A stretch of DNA of 64,000 nt, taken from the NCBI GenBank assembly GCA_039208375.1, contig JBCCRC010000006.1:1-64000 (forward strand), read 5' to 3'. The notes below the pieces were generated by a model. That model saw only the letters and a program-made list of their open reading frames with translations, did not search any database and was not told the DNA's origin. The DNA is from JANQPC01 sp039208375. GTDB lineage: Bacteria; Pseudomonadota; Alphaproteobacteria; Rhodobacterales; Rhodobacteraceae. The position numbers and the translations under genes are program-made. Positions 1 through 9,221 of the stretch are shown here, one piece after another (the stretch's first letter is position 1; every line of letters starts with the position of its first letter).

Positions 1-357
1 CCCTGCGAAAATCCGGGCATAGGCGCGCCCGCCGCCAAGTGGTCCGAGCGCAGGCACGAAGAGCGCTTCGAAGATCCGCGCAAGCGCACCTGGCCCTGCG
101 GGATCAATCGCTCTTAGGCGGACCAGCCTGTCTTCGTTGATCAGGCGCGAGCGTTCGCGGATCACAGCGGCATAGAGGTTGTCCTTTGAGCCGAAGTGGT
201 AGTGCAGCAGCGATTGGCTGACCCCGGCGCGCAGGGCAAGCGCCTTCATCCCAGCGCCTTCAAAGCCTTTGTCGGCAAACTCAACCTCTGCAGCGCGCAG
301 GATGTTCGCGAGCGCATCACTGGCGGCCGGTTCTGTCGCTTTTTCAGCGCCTCCCAT
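1..357 (-). CDS. TetR family transcriptional regulator (C-terminus cut off by window edge)
   Basis: 119 codons are visible, starting at the ATG at 357. The N-terminal helix-turn-helix is typical of TetR proteins: a region rich in ALANILRAAEVEFADKGFEG is followed by the recognition-helix segment ALRAGVSQSLLHYHFGSKDN and a downstream YAAVIRERSRL helix. The ligand-binding domain is mostly outside the window, so the effector cannot be judged. It lies 98 bp downstream of the polyamine-type ABC operon on the same strand. A perfect palindrome lies 16 bp upstream of the start, which fits an autorepressor. Whether it controls the ABC operon or genes beyond the left edge is unknown. Confidence 0.9.
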   Translation of the reverse strand, partial: MGGAEKATEPAASDALANILRAAEVEFADKGFEGAGMKALALRAGVSQSLLHYHFGSKDNLYAAVIRERSRLINEDRLVRLRAIDPAGPGALARIFEALFVPALGPLGGGRAYARIFAG

Positions 358-373
358 TCGGAAAGGATCACAC

Positions 374-391
374 TGACTGATCGATCAGTCA
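374..391. promoter_or_regulatory. 18-bp perfect palindrome, probable TetR operator
   Basis: TGACTGATCGATCAGTCA is identical to its reverse complement. It lies between the stop of the upstream permease and the start of the TetR gene. On the minus strand its edge supplies TTGACT, a good -35 hexamer (positions 387-392). Seventeen bases later comes only a poor -10 (GATCCT). Placement over the regulator's own promoter suggests autoregulation. The palindrome is seen directly; the protein bound is inferred. Confidence 0.65.
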
Positions 392-455
392 AGGCTATTG
401 CGCGTTTCAGGGGTTCTCGTCGCCGCGTGAACCAAAGGCCGCGCTGTCGTACGGC

Positions 456-1304
456 CTACCCTGTTCCCCGCAACCGTTCCGACCGCCGCCGCAAGAATTC
501 CAATGTCACGAGAAGCGCCATGGACAGCACCACAAGCAACGTGGCTACCGCCAGAATCGTCGGATTGATCTGCTCGCGAAGGCCCGAAAACATCTGCCGC
601 GGGATCGTGCGCTGTTCGGGCCCGGCGAGGAAGAGCACAAGCACCACCTCGTCGAAGGACGTCACAAAGGCGAAGAGCCCGCCCGAGATCACGCCGGGGC
701 GGATGAGCGGGATCACAACATCCCAGAACACTTTTACAGGCGAGGCGCCGAGGCTCAGCCCCGCGCTGAAAAGCGTACGATCAAAGCCCGCAAGCGTGGC
801 CGTGACCGTGATGATCACGAAAGGCACGCCCAACGCGGCATGGGCGATGATGAGGCCGGGATAAGTGCCGACCAGTCCGAAGTTTGTGTAGAAGAAGAAC
901 ATGCCCGCGGCGATGATGATCAGTGGCACGATCATGGGTGAGAGCAGGAGCGCCGTGATCAGCCGCTTGAAGGGCATCCAGGGGGAGGCAAGGCCGACGG
1001 CGGCGACCGTTCCCAAAACCGTGGCCAGGATCGCGGCAGCAACACCGATGATGAAGCTGTTGCGGATCGCAAGCGTCCATTTCTGATCCGTCACGATTTC
1101 CCCGTACCAGCGGAGTGAATAGGCGTCGGGATCCAGCGCCAGCATCCCTTGCGTGAAGGTGAAGAACGGCTCGGCGTTGAACGAAAGCGGGATGATCACA
1201 AGGATCGGCAGGATCAGAAAGCCAAGCACCAGATAGGCCATGGCGCGCAGGGCGTAGTGGCCCGTGATGTGCCAGACGGTGAAGTATTCAGGGAACTCGC
1301 GCAT
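456..1304 (-). CDS. potC: ABC transporter permease, PotC-like (polyamine type)
   Basis: This 282-residue inner-membrane permease belongs to the spermidine/putrescine importer class. Hydrophobic segments occur near residues 20-40, 80-105, 115-140, 150-170, 200-225 and 245-270. The cytoplasmic EAA-type loop for ATPase contact is recognisable around GLSLGASPVKVFWDVVIPL. The length is normal for PotC. It starts 3 bp after the stop of the PotB-like gene and is the last transport gene of the operon. The substrate (putrescine, spermidine or another cation) cannot be read from the sequence; the polyamine assignment rests on the family and the PotD-like partner. Confidence 0.85.
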   Translation of the reverse strand: MREFPEYFTVWHITGHYALRAMAYLVLGFLILPILVIIPLSFNAEPFFTFTQGMLALDPDAYSLRWYGEIVTDQKWTLAIRNSFIIGVAAAILATVLGTVAAVGLASPWMPFKRLITALLLSPMIVPLIIIAAGMFFFYTNFGLVGTYPGLIIAHAALGVPFVIITVTATLAGFDRTLFSAGLSLGASPVKVFWDVVIPLIRPGVISGGLFAFVTSFDEVVLVLFLAGPEQRTIPRQMFSGLREQINPTILAVATLLVVLSMALLVTLEFLRRRSERLRGTG

Positions 1305-1307
1305 CGC

Positions 1308-2594
1308 CTAACCCAGCTTGATGTTGCCAGCGCCCACGAACCGGTCATAAAGCCAGTAAAGCGCGACGATGAGGAACAACAGTAGCGAGCCCAGCGCGGC
1401 GGCCAGTTCCCAGTTGTTCGACTGCTGCATATGAAAGGCAATGATGTTCGATATCATCTGCCCATCCGTGCCGCCCACCAGCGCGGGCGTGATGTAGTAG
1501 CCCACCGAGATGATAAAGACGAGAAGCGCCCCCGCGGAAAGCCCCGGCAGGCTCATCGGCAGATAGATCCGCAAGAACGCCGGGATCGGGCGGCTGCCCA
1601 TCGACATCGCCGCGCGCATGTAGCTCGGGTCGATCCCGCGCATGACTGAGTAGAGCGGGAGCACCATAAAGGGCAGGAGGATATGCGTCATCGCGATGAT
1701 GGTGGAGAATTGCGTGTAGAGCATCTCCAATGGCTCGCCGGTAAGGCCGAGCGCCATGAGCGTGGAATTCACCACCCCGTTGGTTTGCAAAAGCGCGATC
1801 CACGAAGTCGTGCGCACCAGAAGCGATGTCCAGAACGGCAAGAGCACGAACACCATCAGGAAGTTCGCGTGTGCCGTGGAGCTGTGCGCCATGTGAAACG
1901 CCAGCGGGTAGCCCAGGATCAGCGTCAGCACCGTGATGATCAGCGCCATCCAGAGCGTTTTGCCGTAAAGCTTGAGATAGATCTGGGTATCACGTTGCTG
2001 GATAGTGCCCTCGCGGGTCATCTCCAGATCCAGCGCGGTAAGGTAATAGCTTGAAGTATAGGTCTGCCCAGCTTGCGTGAGCGCGCGCCAAACGGCGGGA
2101 TCGGCCCAGGTTTCGTTGGCCTCTATCAGCAATGCCGCGCCGTTGGCGCTAAGGGCGGCATCGTCGGCGCGGCGGAGCGCGCGGGCGGTGGATTTCACAA
2201 CGCTGGAGGTGCCGGGCAGGAAGCGGTTGATCTCTTCGGCCAGCCGCCCGGACGTGCGATCATTTGCGAGGCGCTTCAGATCGGTGGCAAATTGGGTGAG
2301 CACGACGTCATTGGGCCGGCTCTCGCCATCCCAATCGGCAATAGCGATGAGTGTATCCGGCACCAGATCAGCGGTGGTCGGGTTATAGGCGCTGCGGAAC
2401 AGCATCGTGGCGATCGGGGCCACGAACGCAAACCCGATGAAGATGAGAAGCGGGAGCACGAAGAGGAAAGCGCGCAGGCGCTGCGCCCGCACCTCGCGCG
2501 CAGCGTTGGCCGCGTCCTCGGGGCCGAGGCCCGCTGGGGCGCTCTGCTTGGGCCGAAGGCCCGCCGGGGCGCTCTGCGCCGCGATGTCCGCCAT
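1308..2594 (-). CDS. potB: ABC transporter permease, PotB-like, with large periplasmic insertion
   Basis: This is a 428-residue permease, much longer than the roughly 280-residue E. coli PotB. The first membrane helix lies near residues 42-66. A hydrophilic stretch of about 140 residues follows before the remaining helices, which start near residue 212. The C-terminal half carries the usual permease core and EAA-type loop (MSMGSRPIPAFLRIYLPMSL). The extreme N-terminus has two copies of the decapeptide QSAPAGL(R/G)P(K/E), encoded by a 30-bp tandem repeat. It pairs with the PotC-like permease 3 bp downstream. Function is inferred from family and operon. Confidence 0.85.
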   Translation of the reverse strand: MADIAAQSAPAGLRPKQSAPAGLGPEDAANAAREVRAQRLRAFLFVLPLLIFIGFAFVAPIATMLFRSAYNPTTADLVPDTLIAIADWDGESRPNDVVLTQFATDLKRLANDRTSGRLAEEINRFLPGTSSVVKSTARALRRADDAALSANGAALLIEANETWADPAVWRALTQAGQTYTSSYYLTALDLEMTREGTIQQRDTQIYLKLYGKTLWMALIITVLTLILGYPLAFHMAHSSTAHANFLMVFVLLPFWTSLLVRTTSWIALLQTNGVVNSTLMALGLTGEPLEMLYTQFSTIIAMTHILLPFMVLPLYSVMRGIDPSYMRAAMSMGSRPIPAFLRIYLPMSLPGLSAGALLVFIISVGYYITPALVGGTDGQMISNIIAFHMQQSNNWELAAALGSLLLFLIVALYWLYDRFVGAGNIKLG

Positions 2595-2628
2595 GCCGAG
2601 TCTCCCGCCAGTTCGAAAAACCTCAGTG

Positions 2629-2653
2629 CCCCGCGCACGCCATGCGCGCGGGG
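2629..2653 (-). other. GC-rich stem-loop between binding-protein and permease genes
   Basis: CCCCGCGC pairs perfectly with GCGCGGGG across a 9-base loop. On the transcribed (minus) strand it falls just after the potD-like stop and is followed eight bases later by TTTTT. Such a hairpin can stabilise the upstream binding-protein message or partly terminate transcription before the permeases. The structure is seen; the role is inferred. Confidence 0.5.
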
Positions 2654-2668
2654 CGGTCGCTCACACGC

Positions 2669-3718
2669 TTACTGCAGGAGCCACTCGTTGAACTTCTCTC
2701 CAAGCGACTCGCCGAAATCGGCCCAGAAAATGCCATCGGCCTTCAGGCCCTCGTCGAGGTGCGCAGTGGGCAGATCCTGCTTCACGTCTTCGGGCAGAAG
2801 CGCCTGCGCGGATTTGCGGGTCGGGCCATAGGCCACATCCTGCATCCCCGAAAGCGGCACGGTCTGGGTGGCGAACTTGATGAAGTCGAGCGCCTGATCC
2901 ATCTTTTCGGTGCCTTCCATCACGGCCCAGACATCAAGATCATAAACGTGACTGTCCCAGACCATGGTGAAGGGCGCGCCTTCATCCTTGATCGCGGCGA
3001 AGATTCTGCCATTGGCCGATTGCACCATCTGCGCACCGCCGTCGTTCAATAGTACGGGCGCCTGACTCCAGCTGTCATACCAGACGATGTCTTCTTTAAT
3101 GGTGGCGAGCTTGTCGAAGGCGCGCTGCTGGCCTTCTTCGGTGGCGAGCACTTCATAGACCTCTTCGGGGGCCACACCATCGGCCATCAGCGCCCATTCA
3201 AGGTTCACCTGCGGGCGTTTGCGCAGGCCGCGCTTGCCCGGGAAGGCCTCGGTATCGAAGAAATCCGCGATCGTTTGCGGGCCGCCATCGGGATAGGCAT
3301 CGTTGGCATGGGCGAAAATGATCGACCAGACGATATTGCCCACACCGCATTCATGCAGCGCTTCGGGAATGAAGTCTTCCGCAGCCGGAGTGCCATCGTC
3401 GCCCGGGGGCAGGATCGAATGGTCGATCGCCGCCACGTAGCCTTCAGAACAGGCACGCTCGAGGTCGATCACCTCGATATCCACCACATCCCATTGGATG
3501 TTGCCGGATTCGCTTTGCGCCTTCATCTCGGCAACGCCGCCGCCGTAATCCTCAAACAAGATGTTGACGCCGGTTGCTTCCATATACGGGTCAATCATGT
3601 GTTCTTGTTGGGCCGCACCATATGCGCCACCGAAGGATGTGACGGTCATATCCTGTGCCGAAGCGCTCTGCGCACCAAGCGCCAGCGCGCCCGCCAATGC
3701 TAAGAAGCTGTGTTTCAT
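2669..3718 (-). CDS. potD: Periplasmic substrate-binding protein, PotD-like
   Basis: This is a 349-residue extracellular solute-binding protein of the spermidine/putrescine class. The start at 3718 is chosen because GGAGG lies 7 bp upstream and it gives a clean signal peptide (MKHSFLALAGALALGAQSAS, cleavage near AQS-ASA). Longer readings would put arginine-rich sequence in front. The mature start TVTSFGGAYGAAQQEHMIDP and the WDVVDIEVIDLERACSEG segment are characteristic of the family. It delivers substrate in the periplasm to the PotB/PotC-like permeases encoded downstream. The ATPase gene is 41 bp upstream. The ligand is not certain; agmatine or another polyamine is as plausible as spermidine or putrescine. 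Confidence 0.88.
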   Translation of the reverse strand: MKHSFLALAGALALGAQSASAQDMTVTSFGGAYGAAQQEHMIDPYMEATGVNILFEDYGGGVAEMKAQSESGNIQWDVVDIEVIDLERACSEGYVAAIDHSILPPGDDGTPAAEDFIPEALHECGVGNIVWSIIFAHANDAYPDGGPQTIADFFDTEAFPGKRGLRKRPQVNLEWALMADGVAPEEVYEVLATEEGQQRAFDKLATIKEDIVWYDSWSQAPVLLNDGGAQMVQSANGRIFAAIKDEGAPFTMVWDSHVYDLDVWAVMEGTEKMDQALDFIKFATQTVPLSGMQDVAYGPTRKSAQALLPEDVKQDLPTAHLDEGLKADGIFWADFGESLGEKFNEWLLQ

Positions 3719-3759
3719 TGAAACCTCCGTGTCGGTCCGGGGAAGAAACAGGGCCCCGG

Positions 3760-4881
3760 TTACCCCGCAGCATCCGGCATCTCCCCGGGGTGGGGAAATG
3801 CGATGCAATCTGACGTCAGCCATTGCAAACGGCCATCGTCGCCCTCGCCAAACTCCGGCGCGGACAAGTCATTGAGAACCTTCACCACGATCTCCGAGCC
3901 GTCGTGAAGCCGGAAGTAATACCGGATGAAGTCACCCACATAGATCCGCGCAACGAAGGTGGCGGCGATCTCGTTATCATAGGCATGGCTTGAGGGATGG
4001 ATGAACAGTTTTTCGGGGCGGATCGAGACTGCGCAGCGATCGCCGGCCCTCAGCCCGTCCGCAGCATCCGCGGCGATCGTTCCGCCACCGGCAATCGAAA
4101 CACCGGCACGGCCGCCCTCGATCCGATCCACCCGGCCATCGATGAAGTTGTTCTCGCCGATGAACTCCGCCACGAAAGCGTTGGCAGGGCGCTCATACAG
4201 CTCCGCTGGAGGCGCGCATTGTTGCACGACCCCGTCGTTGAACACCGCGATCCTGTTTGACATCGAAAGTGCTTCCGCCTGATCGTGGGTGACGTAGATC
4301 ACCGTGAAGCCAAGCTGCTCGTGAAGCCGCGTGATCTCGTACTGCATTTGCTCGCGCAGCTTTTTGTCGAGCGCACCGAGCGGTTCATCCATCAAGATCA
4401 GCGTGGGCTCAAAGATCATCGCGCGCGCCAGCGCAACCCGCTGCCGCTGGCCGCCGGAAAGCTGGCCGGGGACGCGATTTCCAAACGCCCCAAGCTCAAC
4501 CAGGTCGAGGTATTCGGCGATACGTTTGCGCTGATCCTCTTTGCTGACACCGCGCACGCTGAGCGGGTAGCCGAGGTTTTCCGCCACCGTCATATGCGGA
4601 AATAGCGCATAGTTCTGAAACACCATGCCGATGTTGCGCTTATAGGGTGCCGTCTTGTTGATCGATTGGCCGTGGATCGAAATTGTGCCCGAGGTCACGC
4701 TCTCGAACCCGGCGAGCATCATCAGAACGGTGGTCTTGCCCGAACCGGACGGCCCCAGAAGCGTGATGAACTCGCCTTGTTCGACGGCGATGTTGAAGCC
4801 CTTCACAACCAGGTTCTTCTGATCGTAACTCTTTTTGACTTCGTCGAATTTCAGGAAGACGCCATCGTCTGTAGTCGGCAT
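3760..4881 (-). CDS. potA: ABC transporter ATP-binding protein, PotA-like
   Basis: This 373-residue ATPase energises the polyamine-type importer. The Walker A motif GPSGSGKT lies at residues 43-50, followed by the signature LSGGQRQRVALARA and Walker B LILMDEPLGALD, with the switch histidine in VIYVTHDQAEAL. The C-terminal 120 residues form the TOBE-type regulatory domain usual in PotA. The ATG at 4881 is preferred over an in-frame TTG at 4902. It is the first gene of the operon potA-potD-potB-potC on the minus strand. Confidence 0.9.
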   Translation of the reverse strand: MPTTDDGVFLKFDEVKKSYDQKNLVVKGFNIAVEQGEFITLLGPSGSGKTTVLMMLAGFESVTSGTISIHGQSINKTAPYKRNIGMVFQNYALFPHMTVAENLGYPLSVRGVSKEDQRKRIAEYLDLVELGAFGNRVPGQLSGGQRQRVALARAMIFEPTLILMDEPLGALDKKLREQMQYEITRLHEQLGFTVIYVTHDQAEALSMSNRIAVFNDGVVQQCAPPAELYERPANAFVAEFIGENNFIDGRVDRIEGGRAGVSIAGGGTIAADAADGLRAGDRCAVSIRPEKLFIHPSSHAYDNEIAATFVARIYVGDFIRYYFRLHDGSEIVVKVLNDLSAPEFGEGDDGRLQWLTSDCIAFPHPGEMPDAAG

Positions 4882-4954
4882 CCTGTTTCGCCCCGCGCGC
4901 AATCTTCACAAAGTGCGCCGCATGTGCCACGCGCCGCACGTCCACCCCGGCTGC

Positions 4955-4984
4955 ACAGTAGGCACGGCGATAACGGTCACACAA
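4955..4984 (-). promoter_or_regulatory. Candidate sigma-70-like promoter of the ABC operon
   Basis: On the minus strand, TTGTGT (4979-4984) and TACTGT (4955-4960) are separated by 18 bases, about 75 bp upstream of the potA-like start. Each matches the consensus at only four positions, so this is a weak call made from pattern alone. Confidence 0.3.
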
Positions 4985-5080
4985 GTGTCGCCGCCGCGCC
5001 TGCGGCCTTTTGATCTCTGAAGTCCAACATACCGTCTCGCAGCGGCCCAAACGCTGGGCACTCAGACGCGGCTTGCCCCG

Positions 5081-8000
5081 CTACTCGGCGGGTGCGAGAT
5101 TTGTGGACGACGCCGTGGTCGTTGCGTCCTTCCCGCCCCCGAAGAACAGGTCGTACAGAACCGGGGCCGCCACCAGCGTCAGGATCGAGGCGAAGGCGAG
5201 CCCGCCCATGATCGTGACCGCCATGGACACGAAGAAGGCGTCGCCCAGAAGCGGCACCATGCCAAGGATTGTGGTGCTTGCGGCCAGAAGAACCGGCCTG
5301 AGCCGCGAGGTTGAGGCGTTCACGATAGCTTCCCGCAACGGCCCGCCTTCGGCCTTCACCAGATCGATTTCTTCAACCAGCACGATCCCGTTCTTGATCA
5401 ACATACCCGACAGACTGAGCAGGCCGAGAAGCGCGGTGAACGTGAACGGAAGGCCGGTGCCCAGAAGCCCCAGCACAACACCATTGACCGACATCGGAAC
5501 GAGCAGCCAGATGATCAGCGGCTGCCGCACGGCGTTGAACAGCAGAACCGAGATCAGCACCATGATCAGGATCGTGATCGGAAGTTGCGCGCCAAGGCTT
5601 TGATTGGCGGTTGTTGAGTTTTCAAATTCACCGCCCCATTCCATGCGGTACCCGACGGGCAGCGGAATTGCTTCCACCGCAGCGCGCACTTCCGCATGCA
5701 CTTCCGCCGCCGTCCGCTCAGGCGGAATCGACGCGCCTACCGTGATGGTTGGCAGCCGATCGCGCCGCATGATGAGCGTGTTCTGCGCCTCAACACTGAA
5801 GCCATCGACGACCTGCTCAAGCGATAGAAGCGTCTCGCCGTCCTGCGCCGTCACCACCTGATCTAGAAGCCCGATGTCAGAGCCTGGGTCGAGCCGCAGG
5901 ATGATCGGGATCGATCGCTCATCTTCACGGTAGGTGCCTGTCACTTCGCCGTCGGTGGCAAAGCGCAAAAGCTCGGCCACGTCATCGCGGGTGATCCCCG
6001 CCGCCTGGCCCCGGTCGGTATTGTAGTTGGGGCTGAGCACGAGCTCTTTCTCCCGCCAGTCGATCCGCGGGGTCAGGATGTTGGGCGATGCGGCGACCAT
6101 CGCCGCCATGGCCTGGTCGCCCAGATCGCGTAGTACATCCGGGTCGCCGCCCGAAAAGCGCACTGCGATCGGGCTGCCGCCGCCGGGGCCGAATACCATG
6201 CGCTCGGTGCGGAACTCCGCTTCAGGCACAGCATCAGCGGCAAACGCCTCGAGGTCCGCCTGTAGTTGGGGGATCTCGTCCAACGTCTCGGTCCGGATGA
6301 TCAAGTGGCCGTAGGCCGGGTTCTGCGGCTCGCCCGCATAGGTGAGCAAGAATCGCGTCGCGCCCTGGCCGATGAAACTGGCCACTGAAACAACATCCTC
6401 GCGCTCTGCCAGAAATGCCTCAAGTACCGCCATCCGCGCCGCTGTCTCGGCAATCGGCGTGCCCTGGCGCAGGGTCAGATGCGTCAAGAATATTGGGGTG
6501 TTCGAGTTCGGGAAGAACTGCTGCCTGACCTGCGTGAAACCCGCATAGCAGGCCGCGGTCACGGCGAGCAGCAGAACCAGAACGCCCCAACGAAACCGCA
6601 GCGCGAACCGCAAGCTCTGGGCATAGGCGCGGAAGATGATGCCCGAATAGGCATCCCCCGCGCCGCTCGTGCCCTGAACAAAGACGTAATGCCCCAAAAG
6701 TGGCGTGACCGTAATCGCCAGAACCCAGGACAGCATCAACGAAATCCCGATTACCGCGAAAAGCGAGAACATGAACTCACCCGTCGAATCCGGCGAAAGC
6801 CCAATCCCCGCAAAGGCCATGATCCCGATCACCGTAGCACCAAGAAGCGGGATTTGCGTTTTGCCAGCGGCCTCTTCGGCGGCATCGCGCGAAGACTTAC
6901 CGCGCAGCATGGCGATCTGCATGCCCTCTGCCACCACAATGGCATTATCGACGAGCATGCCCATCGCGATAATCAGCGCGCCAAGCGATATGCGCTCCAT
7001 CTCGATCGAAAAGATCGCCATGAAAAGCAGCGTTCCCACCACCGTCAAGAGCAGCGTCACCCCTACCACGATGGCCGCCCGCGGGCCCATGAAGATGCCA
7101 AGCACAAGCACCACAATTCCGACAGACATCGCGAGGTTCACCAAAAAGCCGTTTGAGCTTTCGGCCACCACGACGTGCTGTTGGTAGATCGGCGTCAATT
7201 GCACCCCATAGGGAATCTCAACCATCAGCTCTGCCAGACGCGCATCCACCCGATTTCCGATCTCGACGATGTTCTGGTCGCTGATCCCCGCCACACCCAA
7301 CGTGAACGCTTCTTCCCCATTGAAGCGAATAATCTGCGCAGGGTTGTCTTTCCGGCCGCGGCTGACATCGGCAACGTCGATCAAGTTGATCGTGTCACCG
7401 CCCACCCCGATAGTAAGCGAGGCGATCTCTTGCACCGTGTCGGAGCCTTCTGGCGTTTCGATCCGCGTGCGGGCGCCATCGTTGATATCCACGCCGCCGG
7501 CGGGAGCCACTGAATCCGCATCGGCAATCGCCTGAATGAAATTCTGGGGGTTTACCCCGATGTTTGCGGCGACGGTCAGGTTGGGGGCAACAAAGATCGC
7601 CTCTTCCGGCAGGCCCGCAACCTCCACATCCGCAACGCCGTCCACCGCCAGAAGTTCCCGCCGCAGAAACGTGGCCAGTTGGTGGCGTTCTCCATCGGTG
7701 AAGCCGGGCGCTGTGACGGCGAAAAAGATGCCGTAGACATCTCCAAAACCGTCATCCACGAACGGCGTGCTGGCATCTGCGGGTAAATCACCGCGCACCG
7801 TATCGATGCGTTCGCGCAGCTCCGTCCAAATCCTGGGCAGTTCGTCACCCGAATAGGTATCCTCAACTTCGATGTCGAGGCGGGAAAGGCCAGGCATGTT
7901 TCTTGAGGTGACCCGGTTCACCTCGGACATCCGCTGAATCGCAGCCTCCAGAGGCTCCGACACTTCGATCATCACCTGCTCGGCCGACGCACCCGGGTAT

Positions 8001-8164
8001 TGGGTAATCACCACCGCCTGTTTGATCGTAAAGGCTGGGTCTTCGAGCCGCCCCAGCGATGCAAAGCCCCAGATCCCTCCGAAGAGCGAAATCAGGATGA
8101 GCAGCCATGTCAGGATCGGTTTTTCAATGGCGCCGCGAGCGATGGACAGGCCGCCGGCACTCAA
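5081..8164 (-). CDS. RND efflux pump inner-membrane transporter (AcrB/MexB superfamily)
   Basis: This 1027-residue proton-driven exporter has the standard RND layout: one membrane helix at residues 13-31, a periplasmic porter domain, a helix bundle around residues 330-540, then the repeat of the pattern in the second half. The proton-relay segment GMLVDNAIVVAEG is present. The start is TTG at 8164, overlapping the stop of the adaptor gene as TTGA, so the two are translationally coupled. The sequence resembles the acriflavin-resistance/hydrophobe-amphiphile class rather than heavy-metal pumps. No outer-membrane channel gene is adjacent. The substrate is unknown. Confidence 0.92.
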   Translation of the reverse strand: MSAGGLSIARGAIEKPILTWLLILISLFGGIWGFASLGRLEDPAFTIKQAVVITQYPGASAEQVMIEVSEPLEAAIQRMSEVNRVTSRNMPGLSRLDIEVEDTYSGDELPRIWTELRERIDTVRGDLPADASTPFVDDGFGDVYGIFFAVTAPGFTDGERHQLATFLRRELLAVDGVADVEVAGLPEEAIFVAPNLTVAANIGVNPQNFIQAIADADSVAPAGGVDINDGARTRIETPEGSDTVQEIASLTIGVGGDTINLIDVADVSRGRKDNPAQIIRFNGEEAFTLGVAGISDQNIVEIGNRVDARLAELMVEIPYGVQLTPIYQQHVVVAESSNGFLVNLAMSVGIVVLVLGIFMGPRAAIVVGVTLLLTVVGTLLFMAIFSIEMERISLGALIIAMGMLVDNAIVVAEGMQIAMLRGKSSRDAAEEAAGKTQIPLLGATVIGIMAFAGIGLSPDSTGEFMFSLFAVIGISLMLSWVLAITVTPLLGHYVFVQGTSGAGDAYSGIIFRAYAQSLRFALRFRWGVLVLLLAVTAACYAGFTQVRQQFFPNSNTPIFLTHLTLRQGTPIAETAARMAVLEAFLAEREDVVSVASFIGQGATRFLLTYAGEPQNPAYGHLIIRTETLDEIPQLQADLEAFAADAVPEAEFRTERMVFGPGGGSPIAVRFSGGDPDVLRDLGDQAMAAMVAASPNILTPRIDWREKELVLSPNYNTDRGQAAGITRDDVAELLRFATDGEVTGTYREDERSIPIILRLDPGSDIGLLDQVVTAQDGETLLSLEQVVDGFSVEAQNTLIMRRDRLPTITVGASIPPERTAAEVHAEVRAAVEAIPLPVGYRMEWGGEFENSTTANQSLGAQLPITILIMVLISVLLFNAVRQPLIIWLLVPMSVNGVVLGLLGTGLPFTFTALLGLLSLSGMLIKNGIVLVEEIDLVKAEGGPLREAIVNASTSRLRPVLLAASTTILGMVPLLGDAFFVSMAVTIMGGLAFASILTLVAAPVLYDLFFGGGKDATTTASSTNLAPAE

Positions 8165-9207
8165 TTTGAGAAGCCTTCGAACCGGCGCACGGTCTGGCCG
8201 TCTTCCAGGGCGTGCGCCCCCGTCCGCACAATCTCATCGCCCGCTGCCAGCCCGTCAACAATCTGGATCAGCCCGTCGCGGTTAGCCCCGATCGCTACCG
8301 CTACTTCTTCCACCATGCCCTGATCGCCCTCGCCCGGGAGAAATCGCAGAACGCTTGTTTCGCCCTCGTTTCCGATCCTCACGGCTGTCGCTGGAATCAT
8401 TAGCGGCGCGTCGTCTGCCAAAAGTGTGGCCAAAACCTCCACCGAACTCCCCGGCAGCGCCGCCACATTTTGCGACCCCGGAAGCGCCAATGTCAGACGA
8501 AAGCTTTGGCCCACCGCCGACGCTTCGGCGTTGAACTCGCGAATTTCGAGCGGATAGATCGTGTCGCTTGATGGGAAGCGCGCAGCTAGCGCAACCTCTG
8601 CATCCTCGCCAGCTCGCTGGAACAAGACTTCAGGCACATCGATTTCGATTTGAAGCTCAGACATATCGTGCAGCCGCACAACCGGCGTGCCCTGCCCCAC
8701 CGTCGAGAAGTTTGCCAGGTTCCGGCTTGCGACAAGCGCATCGAACGGTGCCACGAGCGTTGCATCGTCGAGGCTCACTTCAGCATTACGCAGGGAAACG
8801 CGGGCAAGCGCCACCGTCGTTTCAGCATCTTGCACCTGAGCTTCGTTGACCGAAATCGTCAGTTGCTGCAGCCGGTTCAGGGCGCGTTCGGCCTGCTCAA
8901 GCTGCAATTGCGCCTGCTGGAGCTGAAGCTCGAAGGGCTCCAGATCAAGCTGCGCGACAAGCTCTCCTTGCGGGATTACCTCCCCTTCCTGAGCCGGGAA
9001 TTGCGCAAGCTGACCACCCACCTGAAACGCAAGGTCCACCGTCTGGCGCGCAACCACGTGGCCGAAAAACTGGCGCGTGACACCCGCATCGCCGGGCGAA
9101 ACTGTCATCAGGATCGCCGGGCGTGGCACATCCTCTTGCGCGGCAATCGGCAGGGACAGGGCAATGCAGGCACAAAAGCCCATCAGAAGGCGGCTGAGGT
9201 TTGTCAT
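8161..9207 (-). CDS. RND efflux periplasmic adaptor (membrane fusion protein)
   Basis: This 348-residue adaptor links the RND pump to an outer-membrane channel. An N-terminal signal peptide (MTNLSRLLMGFCACIALSLP, ending near AAQ) is followed by the lipoyl half-motif GQLAQFPAQEGEVIPQGELV. A coiled-coil hairpin spans about residues 95-150 (QLQQAQLQLEQAERALNRLQ), then come the second lipoyl half, a beta barrel and a membrane-proximal domain. AAGGGA precedes the ATG at 9207 by about 9 bp. It is the first gene of the pump operon and overlaps the pump gene by 4 bp. Confidence 0.92.
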   Translation of the reverse strand: MTNLSRLLMGFCACIALSLPIAAQEDVPRPAILMTVSPGDAGVTRQFFGHVVARQTVDLAFQVGGQLAQFPAQEGEVIPQGELVAQLDLEPFELQLQQAQLQLEQAERALNRLQQLTISVNEAQVQDAETTVALARVSLRNAEVSLDDATLVAPFDALVASRNLANFSTVGQGTPVVRLHDMSELQIEIDVPEVLFQRAGEDAEVALAARFPSSDTIYPLEIREFNAEASAVGQSFRLTLALPGSQNVAALPGSSVEVLATLLADDAPLMIPATAVRIGNEGETSVLRFLPGEGDQGMVEEVAVAIGANRDGLIQIVDGLAAGDEIVRTGAHALEDGQTVRRFEGFSN

Positions 9208-9221
9208 GAGCCAGATCCCTT

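Noticed and set aside
4993..5011. Hairpin GCCGC-GCCT-GCGGC followed by CTTTT on the plus strand
   Set aside because: It would be a plus-strand terminator, but the genes on both sides run on the minus strand and on that strand the T-run precedes the stem.
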